A DNA stretch of 64,000 bases from Blepharisma stoltei. Lineage: Eukaryota > Ciliophora > Heterotrichea > Heterotrichida > Blepharismidae. Under the pieces are notes generated by a model, which worked only from the letters and a program-made list of their open reading frames with translations, ran no database searches and was not told the origin of the DNA. Shown here one piece after another: positions 1 to 8,588 of the stretch (its first letter is position 1; each line of letters starts with the position of its first letter). Position numbers and translations under genes: made by a program. Location of the stretch: contig CAJZBQ010000014.1 in NCBI GenBank assembly GCA_914767885.1, positions 620,001-684,000 of the forward strand. The letters run 5' to 3'.

Positions 1-105
1 GGAAGAAAGGAAGGTGGAGCTCCTGCTATTTCTAGATCTTCTGCTCCCAAACTGAATTTGACAACAGAAAAGAAAAATTCAAAAATAAATCAGAATTGCT
101 GCTAA
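1..105 (+). CDS. C-terminal end of an unidentified gene (cut by window edge)
   Basis: Frame 1 is open from base 1 and ends at TAA 103-105, giving a 34-residue tail rich in Ser, Lys and Asn that ends Asn-Cys-Cys. It cannot be assigned to a family. The only support is an open frame with normal codon use that ends just before the AT-rich MITE at 161. It could be chance. Confidence 0.3.
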   Translation, partial: GRKEGGAPAISRSSAPKLNLTTEKKNSKINQNCC

Positions 106-160
106 TAATTCTAACAAGCTGCAAACAAAATAATCCTCAATTTTAGCAATATATATTTAC

Positions 161-1243
161 TTACTCCCCCCGTGAGTTAACAATAGTATTGGGAAAATCC
201 CTAATTTTTGGGTGAAAACAACCCTCCGTTAGCGAACAAAAAAATATTTTGATTATAAGTGATAATTATTAAAACGAAATCTCTAGTAAAGTCTATCAAA
301 TTAACTATAAATTATCGTGCAATTTTTTATCATCGCATTCTACGCTTCATTGACTTCGATGATTTTTATAAAAATTTCGATTTTTTTCAGATTGTTGCTG
401 ACCATGAATTAGGCCCGACACTTATGTATTAAAGCTCTTTATAATTTAAAATCTGTTCATTATATCAAATAAGTCGCTGCAATTCTGTCATCGAATTTTA
501 TGCTTCATTGACTTTCACATTTTATAAAATTTTCGATTTTTTTGAGATTGTTGCTGAAGATGAATTAGGCTTGACACTTTATGTATTCATGCTCTTTCAA
601 AGTAAAGCTTTTTAATATCAAATTAACCGTAACTTATCCTGCAATTTTTGCTTTCGTATTCTATGCTTCGTTAACTTCAATCAACTTCGACATTTTAATG
701 AAAAAAAATCGATTTTTGTTGCGCATGAATTAGGCTGGATACTTTATGTATTAAAGCTCTTTACAAGTAAAGCCTATTTATTATATTAGTCACATCTCAT
801 CCTGTAATTTTTGGAAAACTATTTATTTTTTATTTTATAGGCTAAAATTTTAATTAAAATATCACATTTATTTGTTTATTATTAATCGCTTAAAACTATA
901 AAATCAATTGCCGTCATAATGTATTTTTTATATAAATATAAAATATTGTTAGAGGCTTCTAAAAGGATATCTTTAATTTCAAATTAATTTAATCATTAAG
1001 CCACTTTAAAAATTAGCGCGTAGCTCATCCCTTTGATAGAGTCTGTCTTGATTTTTCAACTATCTATTACATTTTTCTCGATAAAGAAATCTATACAGGG
1101 GTATGGACTATATTAAGCTAATTAAATTATTTAGGAGAGGGATTCATTTTTTAAAAATTACTATAAAATTTATATATAAATTTAAAAAAAAGTCCCTCTG
1201 TGAGCGAACAAAATTTTTTGTTCGCTCACTGAGAGGGAGGGAG
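161..1243. mobile_element. MITE (CTCCC family) split by an AT-rich insert; intergenic IES
   Basis: The left end (TTACTCCCCCCGTGAG...) and the internal stretch around 235-300 match the intact MITEs at 42266 and 62561. The right end, about 1150-1243, carries the subterminal hairpin (GTGAGCGAACAAAA / TTTTGTTCGCTCAC) and ends GGGAG. Between them lie about 850 bp of foreign AT-rich DNA including a tandem repeat. The flanks are TTA on the left and CTA on the right, so one duplication has mutated. The right end is only 14 bp from the stop codon of the next gene. Confidence 0.7.
312..810. repeat. Diverged tandem repeat, about 155 bp x 3.2
   Basis: Three consecutive units share the same order of blocks: a TTCTAYGCTTCATTGACTT-like block, then TCGATTTTTT, then TTGTTGC..GATGAATTAGG, then CTTTATGTATT and GCTCTTT. 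Units start near 312, 470 and 627, and a partial fourth starts near 786. Units differ at many sites, so the array is old. It sits inside the interrupted MITE. Confidence 0.65.
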
Positions 1244-1259
1244 CTAGCAAAAATAATTT

Positions 1260-1949
1260 CTAACTGATATTTGAAGCATACTCTCTAAGCTTCAATTCTG
1301 CATATTTTACTATATCTTTAATTGTGTCCGGCTTATTATCCCTTTGAAAATTAAGAGCAATCATTTCTCTCTCTTTCTTATAATAAAATTCTGGCTTGTA
1401 CCAAAATGGATCAAAGCTTCTTGTTAAAATATTGAAATAATAATAAACTGCAGTGATTCAATCCCCCAATGTCACCGTCTTATGTCTCAAGTAGTTGTCA
1501 AGATCATACCTTTTATTTCTATTCAAATTATAAGCTGCAAGCCTTGAAAAATGCTCTACCACGTTTGGATCTTTTAAAGCTCCATAGTGATATGGAGGCA
1601 GCACAATTTTCTCAAAGTTATGGTTTCCTTGAAGATCTACATGATAGATCATTTTTGATTCAGGATCCCAATTAGAAAACGTAAATGTTGTAGGGTACCC
1701 TTCTCTTAATCTTACATATTCAGTATTAATGTAATGCTCTCTTCTCGAATACAAAACTCAGTTTGGGACCCAGATTTTTCGTTCCCACTCCTCTTGGAAA
1801 AAAGTCCTATGAATTTCATGTCCAAAAAGATAAGCAGCTGCCAAATATAAAAGCTTCCTATATCTTCTCTGCTGTTTTTCCTCAAGGATTTTAACTCCTC
1901 TCAAGTAAGCCTTTATATTTTCACTTTTAATTCTGGAGAACCAGGACAT
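1260..1949 (-). CDS. Hypothetical protein, 229 aa
   Basis: Reading from ATG 1949 and taking UGA as Trp at 1758-1760 and 1458-1460 gives one open frame to TAG 1260-1262. The protein is basic and rich in Tyr, Trp and Arg, with no signal peptide or membrane helix. I do not recognise a family. It starts 13 bp after the stop of the upstream same-strand acyltransferase gene, unusually close for separate transcripts. A 3' MITE ends 14 bp beyond its stop codon. Confidence 0.7.
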
Positions 1950-1962
1950 TATTTACTATTAT

Positions 1963-3518
1963 CTAATAAAATGATGAAATTGAATATAGAGTGCAGAGCA
2001 GAGGAGGACCTGTTATAATACCTGTCCAAAAGAGATAAAGTCCAAACTCTTTCCCACCGACTTTCGCAATCAGCACTAAAGGAATCTGAAACATCATCAG
2101 CCCAAGCAAGTAAGGCCTGATTGTTTTACAAACCAAGGCTACCACCATCTCATGGCACAGTGATGAAAAAAAGTATGTGAAATAAGCTGCATTTTTCTCA
2201 GTAAGACCCCACCTTTCTTTGGCTTCGAGATAAACATGCTTGTACAAGAATTGATGCACTGGGCGATTCCATTTCCTTGAGAAGTCTGCAAATGTGTTAG
2301 AGTTCCACCAGTCTTGGTAAAATTCTCTGTCCCCAAATAAGGAAAGTTCTGCGAATAAGTTGAGGATTTGTTCGAAAGTTATAAAAAAGACCAGCCAGTA
2401 AGTAACAAGACAAGGAATCGCAAGTTTCATCCAAGAGATGAAGAGGGGACTTCTCTCATTTATAATTGGAAGGATATGATCAGAGATGCATATATATAAA
2501 GTTATGATCTGAACCGATAATAAGGCACATTTCTTTAAAAAGTAACTTATCCTGAATTTTGGAATGGATGGATAAGAAGTTTGGTAAACCAAAACAGGCC
2601 TTACCATATACATAAGATAGTCATAAAATGTAATATTCTTGGGATATGCTGACTCCCCCCGTTAAATTGGAACCAAAAAATCTGTTCCAATTTAAGGGTT
2701 TTTAAAAAAAATTCATAAATTTCATATCCGAAAAAATATTTATAAAATTTATCGATTTAAAGTGTTAACTTTGCTTAAATAGCAGGCCAATTCCACTTCT
2801 AAATTAAAATAGAAGATTTATGGGTAAATTTTGATTTTTGTAACATCAAATTTGATATCAAATATATTTATATAGAAATTATTAGTTTTACCTATAAAAA
2901 TTAACATTTATTTCCAATTTAAAGATGGGATCATGTTTTTAGAAATGGAAAATTTGACAATAATTTTTTTCCAATTCAAAGGGGGAGTGAATCCTTTGGG
3001 TTCTTCAGCCATTCTTCTCTTAGATCTCGATTAATCTGGGTGTATGAGTGCATCTTCATAAAGTGAGTAAAGCAAAGGAATGTTATGAAAATCGTTTGAG
3101 TGAAGCCCCAATCTCTGGTTAAAACCAAATAGGAAGTAACCAGAAACATCAGACTTTGAGAAGAGTGCTGGATTATCCACGATCCACTGTGAGGAAGTCC
3201 AGCCAGTATCAGTCGCTGATGGAAAAATGCTATCCATGAGTACAAAAATACGCACGGCCAAATAAGCACAACAAGTTTTCCATCCCTTACCATGTTCTCA
3301 AAAAATGTTTGCTCGAAGAATGAGCCCTCTGACATGAACTTGATATAGCACGATATCAAAATGTAGTAGCCAACCAGCAAAACAATCATGATGTAAAACC
3401 CCTTCATTTCACACTTATGAATGGGCGCATTTGGCTCAGTGATGTCAAAAAATGACGTCCTGTTTGTTGTGTATGTCAATCTCTTCTGTTCACTGGGCAT
3501 ATTTTTTGTATTCTCCAT
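1963..3518 (-). CDS. DGAT1-like diacylglycerol/sterol O-acyltransferase (MBOAT), 405 aa
   Basis: Membrane-bound O-acyltransferase that esterifies a lipid acceptor with acyl-CoA in the ER to make storage lipid. The family signature FYQDWW is followed by N-x-PVH, and the catalytic His lies in SSLCHEM. A DGAT1-type NITFYDYL / RPVLVYQTSYP block precedes it. Several hydrophobic helices are evident. The gene is broken by an IES at 2650-2987; removal joins ..NPKDS to AYPKN.. in frame. Start: ATG 3516-3518, chosen because the overlapping upstream stretch is coding on the other strand (the GBF1 gene, ATG 3535). Only 16 bp separate the two start codons. DGAT1 fits better than SOAT because of the YP..ITF..Y block; substrate is inferred. 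Confidence 0.85.
2650..2987. mobile_element. IES in the DGAT1-like gene, TGA-flanked, distinct TIR
   Basis: A 338-bp AT-rich insert flanked by TGA (2650-2652 and 2988-2990). It starts CTCCCCCCGTTAAATTGG and ends CCAATTCAAAGGGGGAG, so the ends are inverted repeats. A subterminal hairpin (TTAAATTGGAACC.../...TTCCAATTTAA) follows the left end, as in the other MITEs but with unrelated sequence. No TA-bounded excision nearby would restore the frame; removing one TGA plus the insert does. Confidence 0.85.
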
Positions 3519-3534
3519 CTTTAAAACACATATA
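3519..3534. promoter_or_regulatory. 16-bp divergent spacer between two start codons
   Basis: The DGAT1-like gene starts at 3518 on the minus strand and the ARF-GEF gene at 3535 on the plus strand. The spacer, CTTTAAAACACATATA, is AT-rich. Any promoter elements must lie inside the two coding regions or be extremely compact, and the transcripts may overlap. The starts rest on the first in-frame ATG, so the real spacing depends on them. Confidence 0.5.
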
Positions 3535-6500
3535 ATGAATAACAGAGTCAAAACAATCAATTGTGTAAAAGGCGAAATCCACAACCTCCTGGCCATCATG
3601 CGCTTCGTTCCTGACTTCACAGCATCTCCAGAAATCGTGATTTATATGTAGTATATAGCAGAGTTCAAAAGCTTGTTCCAATCCTTGCTTGTATGTTCTG
3701 ACGTGGACTCATTGGATTTTTGGTCGCCATTCCTAAAAATCATACAATCCACTGAAGTGGCAGGTCCTATTGTAGGCGTAGCTTTGTCCTCGATCCACAA
3801 ATTTCTATTGTATGGGTTTTTGTCACCAACATCAGGATTCATTCTGAATAACATCGTTTAAATCTTAATTTAGCAAGGACTTGGCCGTATTGGTTAAGCA
3901 GTCACCTAGGACACTTCCAGAGGGCTTTACGACATTTCCTGTCAGGCACTTGATCGATCAAGAATGACTCTGCAAGCAAGAAAAGTGTTAAAATCATCTT
4001 CCCCTTGTCCGGCTCCTGATGCCATGGAACCTACAGAGTGTTCTTCTGCTGAGAATATCTTATCCTTGCCTTGAAGGCTTCATTTTTTAAGTGGGCAGAC
4101 TAAGGACTTCTGCGGCCCCTCATTAGGCGATTGGTGAGCAGCTTTATTCAGGAATTAAAACCTGGATTCTAATGGATGGTAGGCGTCTACCCTCAGCAGC
4201 TACAGGAAAAACCTTAATTCCTGGGCCCAGGCCGCACTCCTGGTATCGCGGTGAGTTTCACCTTCTGATCCCAAAGGACTGCTAGGTAAACTCTTTCCAA
4301 CCACATGAACTAAGACAAGACCTACCCCAGACATACATAAAACTATATCAGACCTAAACCTTGGCTGATTTCTCGCCTAGTTCACCTGGCCATAAGATTG
4401 AGAAAATGCCTAAAGAGGTCGAGTGAGGTTAAGTCGCCATTTTTGCGTATATATGAATAGCATCGTCAATAGTGTGGTTCAATGAAATATTCCAGGGCTT
4501 TATTCAAGCAATGATGAAGTGATATTTATGAAACTCCTACAAGTCTTCTTGCTCTTTTCCTATGTAAGAAAGAAAAATCATTGGAAAAGTACTTTTTATT
4601 TTGGAAATTAATCTCTTAGTGAGCAAACAAAAAGTATCCATAGTATAAAAATTATTATGCAAAATATTCTCACGCATAAATAATCATTATCATAATGAAA
4701 TTACTAGCTAATTCTATTATATATAAATTTATAAATTTAAATTTTTTATAAATGGGGTTATTTGAAGATCTTATATAAAGATTTAAAAATAACCCTTAAC
4801 CCTTCTGTGATGTATCAAGATAGTTTTACTTGCTCACAGAAGAAGGAGTTAGAGTGCTTGAGAACACAGGCAAGTATTTATTTGACTGATGCAAGTGTTT
4901 GGAGCATTGTAAAAAGATGCTTTGATGTATTTGATAAAGAAAGAGTAAGCGAACTTTTAAAAAAGACAGCCCAAAACACTTTGCTGCAAATATTTATTGT
5001 TATTTTCAACAGAACCGCAGAAATGGGGAATGAAGAGTGCTATGGTGTTCCATGTGTCAGAAATATTTTGCTGAAATTAGCAAATCTGATTGGGACAAAT
5101 GAGAAAAATGAAGCTAATTGGAAAGAAAAGAGATGCTTGGGACTGTTTTTGATGAACACAGCACTTGAAACAGCAGGCGAAGCAATGGGCCTGCACGAAG
5201 GAATTGTGCTTATAATCCAAGATGAAGTCTGCAAGTCACTCCTGATTAACTCAAATACAGGAGATTTGTTCATTTTATCGCTAACTTTAAGAGTGGTTTT
5301 CAACCTCTTTCAATCCATCAAAAGACATTTAAAGGTCCAGCTAGAAGTATTCTTTAACAGCATTCATCTTAAAATTGCTTCTGAGTATGAAGATTCACAA
5401 GATCCCTTTGTATACCAAAGAAGCGAACTGGCACTAGAAAGCATTGTGGATTTTTGCCGAGAGCCAAGTCTAGTTCTTGAGCTTTATACCAATTATGACT
5501 GTGATCTCCATTTTGCAAACCTCTTTGAAGCTTTGTCAAAATTTTTATGCAAGCATGCTTTCCCTCTGCATCAAAATTTAATAAGACTTAATGAGCTGTG
5601 CCTCCAAGGACTTTTAGCAATAACTTCAACAATATCTATTAGATGTGATCCTGAAATGCATAATATTGAGCCAGAGCCACTCGAAAATAAAATTAAAGAA
5701 AATAAAGTAATGAAAGAAAAATACTCAGAATCTGCTTATATCTTTAATAACCATCCCAAAGATTTTATTGTGAAACTTCAAGAAAAAAATTATTTGCCTA
5801 AAAATTGTGACGCAGAAGCTGTTGCGAAATTTTTAAAAGAAAATCCTGCAATAGATAGCACGTCTTTAGGAGAATATCTTGGTAAGCCTGGAGAGTTCAA
5901 TCAAGAAGTGCTCCGCCATTATTTGAAATTCTTTGACTATGGAGGTATGAGAATAGACCTTGCGTTAAGATTAACTTTTACAAGTTTAAAAGCCCCTGGC
6001 GAGCCTCAATGCATTGATAGAATTCTTGATGCATTTGGAAAAGTCTATTTTCAACAAAACCCTGAGTTTGCAGATGAAACTGCTTCCTATGTCCTTGCAT
6101 TCAGCATTATCATGCTCAATACAGATTTACATAGCTGTGCAGTTATAAATAAAATGAGCATAGAAAGCTACATGAGAAACGTGAAGGGTGTAAATGGAGG
6201 AAAAGATTTCCCTCAAGAAATGCTTATTGAAATCTATAATAGCATAAAGAACGAGCCAATTCAAGTCTCAGAAACTGTAAATGTCGTCAAAAGTGAGGAT
6301 TTGGCTGATAATGATCTAGCCAATAACACATGGAAAAAGATTATCAAGAGGACTAAAGGGTCAATGAATTATAGAATGCTCAATGAACTCATGCTTCAGC
6401 CAGCAGGAGAAAATGAAAAAGATATGCTGGATATATTATGGGAGTCCGGGATCCTAGGGACATTAACAAATGCTATGGATTGTGCAGGAGAAGAAAAATC

Positions 6501-8557
6501 ATTGAAAGCAATTAAAGAGCTTTTTATAGAAATCTCTAAAATTTGCACATATTTTAATATGACTGACCACATAAACCGACTTCTGAGCACTCTTTGTCAG
6601 TGCTTTTTAAGAAATACTGACTCTATCATTGCATTTCATCACAGTAAAAGAGCTCTTTATGCCCTTGAAGCTGCAGTTGAGTGTGCAATTGCATGCAAAG
6701 ACCACCTAAATGGTGTTTGGGGCCACCTCATTAACTGTCTATTTAGACTTCACTCATTGAAATTATTGCCACAGCAATTAATTGACCTTGATGATTTTGT
6801 AGACAAAGAAGGAAGAATTCTGCCAATGTCAAACCCAGTTCTTGACGACTCATTTTTTCAGTACTTCAGAGCAGGATCTAAAGTATAGAAATTGCCCGAG
6901 GATGGCGCTATTTTGCACCATCCTCGGGCAATTCAAAAAACAGGCCCCACACGGGAATTGAACCCACGTGTGGGGCCATTTTTGGCATGTGGAGAATATT
7001 GACTTCCACGTACCAAAATTCCCGTGTGGGGTCATTTTTTGAATTGCCCGAGGATGGCGCAAAATAGCGCCATCCTCTCGGGCAATTTCTATATCCAACC
7101 CTCCAAGCCATAAAAGTGAAGATGATACAGTCGAAGAATCTTCTGGGCTCTGGGCTTCTTTTGCTATGTATTTAGGAGTGCCAACTCAGCCAGCCAAAAG
7201 AGGAGATGAGCTGATGCAAGAACTTACACAAGAGCTGAGAGAAAAAGTAATAGGGACTGGAATACATCAAATCTTTTTAAATACCAAATCTTTACCTTTG
7301 GAATCATTGAACTACCTGCTTAGAACTTTAATTCAAAGATGTAAGGATTCTAATGAAGAAGTTAATATTGTCCTTAGCCTCGAACTTTTAACAAACTCTA
7401 TACTTTCAAATGCAATCAGGCTGGAGGTATCTGAATGAAAATCAGCTATAGCACATTTAGTTAATGTTGTGACAAGTACTCATCACTCTTGGAGCACTGA
7501 AAGAGGGCTTGTATGCTTACTGAGATTATGCATTCATCACCATGACGATATTGTTGACTTAAAAGCCAGCTTGGTAACTGTATTGGAGCATATGGCTGAA
7601 TTACCTCCCAAAAAACTGTCAAGATATGCTGATCGTTTGGCGGCTGGCATTTTAATACTAATGAACTCAGGAAATACTAGCTTTTTGATTCAAGGAAGCT
7701 CTTGGACCTTACTGCTGAAAATTCTGAACTCTTTTTCTTTAATAGAAAGAACAGCTATGACTGGCTTCGAAATCGTCTCTTTAATCATCCACCACCTTCA
7801 CGAGTGGCCTGGGGTTGAGCTAAAAATGTATGAAGAACTCTTAGATCTCATTATTGTGTATATAAGGCAAGATCTTCCTTCATCTGGACGAATTTCGCTT
7901 GGACTTAAACTAGTGCACTCCTTACACAAGCAAATTTTAAAAAGAAACACATCAGAAGTAGTCATCTATTTTTGGAAAAAAATTCTTGCATTGGTTGGAA
8001 GACTCTGCCAAGAACAAAAGCAGGCATTAAGGCTTCAAGCTTATACACTGCTTCAAGAAATAATTCTGACCAGCAGTTCTCATCCTGATTTAGAAAAATG
8101 GCCGCTTTGGAAAGAATGCTTTGAGCGAGTTCTATTTCCTCTTGTCGTCGAGCCATTTATGATTACTAGAGAAATGCTAAAAGATATATCTGATGAAAAA
8201 GCCACTATCATGAAAAAAGAATTTGAAATGTGCAGAGAAAAAGCTATGGATATCATCTGTTACGCAGTTTTATTTAAAATCAAAACCCTGAACACAGCTT
8301 CTGAGTTCACCACTTTTTGGGTCCGTCTGCTTAAACTATTATCACAGACTTTGAAAAACAAAGAAAGTGGGGACGTAAATGAAAAAAGCTATGAAATGTT
8401 AAAGAACTTGCTTTTGGTACTGAAAACTGACAATGATTTGAATCAGGAACAGTGGACACTTACTTGGGAGATTATTAATTTGGATGCTCTAAGACACGAA
8501 ATAGAGCCTGAAACGGCTTCTCAACAACACATTGATGACACAATTGAAGTTTTATAA
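3535..8557 (+). CDS. GBF1/GNOM-type ARF guanine-nucleotide exchange factor (Sec7), about 1296 aa
   Basis: Activates ARF GTPases at the Golgi for COPI coat recruitment. A DCB region (ending LQVF..LTDASVW) leads, the Sec7 domain lies about 5740-6260, with motif 1 and its catalytic Glu in APGEPQ and motif 2 ADETASYVLAFSIIMLNTDL, then HDS repeats to the C-terminus. VNGGKDFP after Sec7 is typical of the GBF1/GNOM class, not BIG. Intron GTGATTTATATGTAG at 3637-3651. Three insertions: SINE-like 3859-4454, MITE 4549-4848, palindrome 6884-7091. Removing all of them and the intron leaves 3891 bp, exactly 1297 codons. Each join falls on conserved sequence, for example SSNDEVIFMKLLQVF. UGA is read as Trp, e.g. 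at 7434. Confidence 0.9.
3859..4454. mobile_element. SINE-like element in the DCB exon of the ARF-GEF gene
   Basis: A 596-bp, GC-richer insert flanked by GAATAACATCGTT (3846-3858) and GAATAGCATCGTC (4455-4467), a 13-bp duplication with two differences. Removing one copy plus the insert joins ..ILNNIV to NSVVQW.. and matches the DCB domain. It is related to the insert at 24125-24704: both carry GGAYTTCTGCGGCCC..GGCGATTGG and a later CCAACCACAT..AAAACCTACC-like block. Its right end, on the reverse strand, shares the AAAATGGYGAC head seen in other copies. Confidence 0.8.
4549..4848. mobile_element. MITE IES in the ARF-GEF gene with a mutated boundary
   Basis: A 300-bp decayed CTCCC-family MITE. 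The left end CTCTTTTCCTATGTAAG and right end TTGCTCACAGAAGAAGGAG follow the family plan, and AATGAAATTACTAGCTAATTCT at about 4695-4720 matches the core. The flanks are TTG (4549-4551) and TTA (4849-4851). Both encode Leu, so either junction gives LQVF-L-ECLRTQ, which matches the spacing in plant GNOM. Confidence 0.75.
6884..7091. mobile_element. Palindromic IES with nested hairpins, TA-flanked
   Basis: A 208-bp insert in the ARF-GEF gene with inverted arms at about 6884-6962 and 7013-7091. Each arm begins TATAGAAATTGCCCGAG and is itself a hairpin (GCCCGAGGATGGCGC / CCATCCTCGGGC). Inside is a further ccccacacg...cgtgtgggg hairpin around GGGAATTGAACCC. Joining TA 6884-6885 to TA 7092-7093 gives ..GSKV-SNPPSHKS.. 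in frame. It is much richer in GC than other IESs. Confidence 0.85.
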
Positions 8558-8588
8558 AGACTTAAAAAATTTTCTTCATAAATTATAG

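Noticed and set aside
3642-3854. A 70-residue minus-strand open frame that looks like an N-terminal extension of the acyltransferase
   Set aside because: The plus strand here encodes the conserved DCB region of the ARF-GEF (PFLKIIQSTEVAGPIVGVALSS) and a 15-nt intron explains its only stop, so the minus-strand frame is a shadow.
6930-6975. A tRNA gene, because of GGGTTCAATTCCC
   Set aside because: Only a T-arm-like hairpin is present; no acceptor, D or anticodon arms can be drawn.
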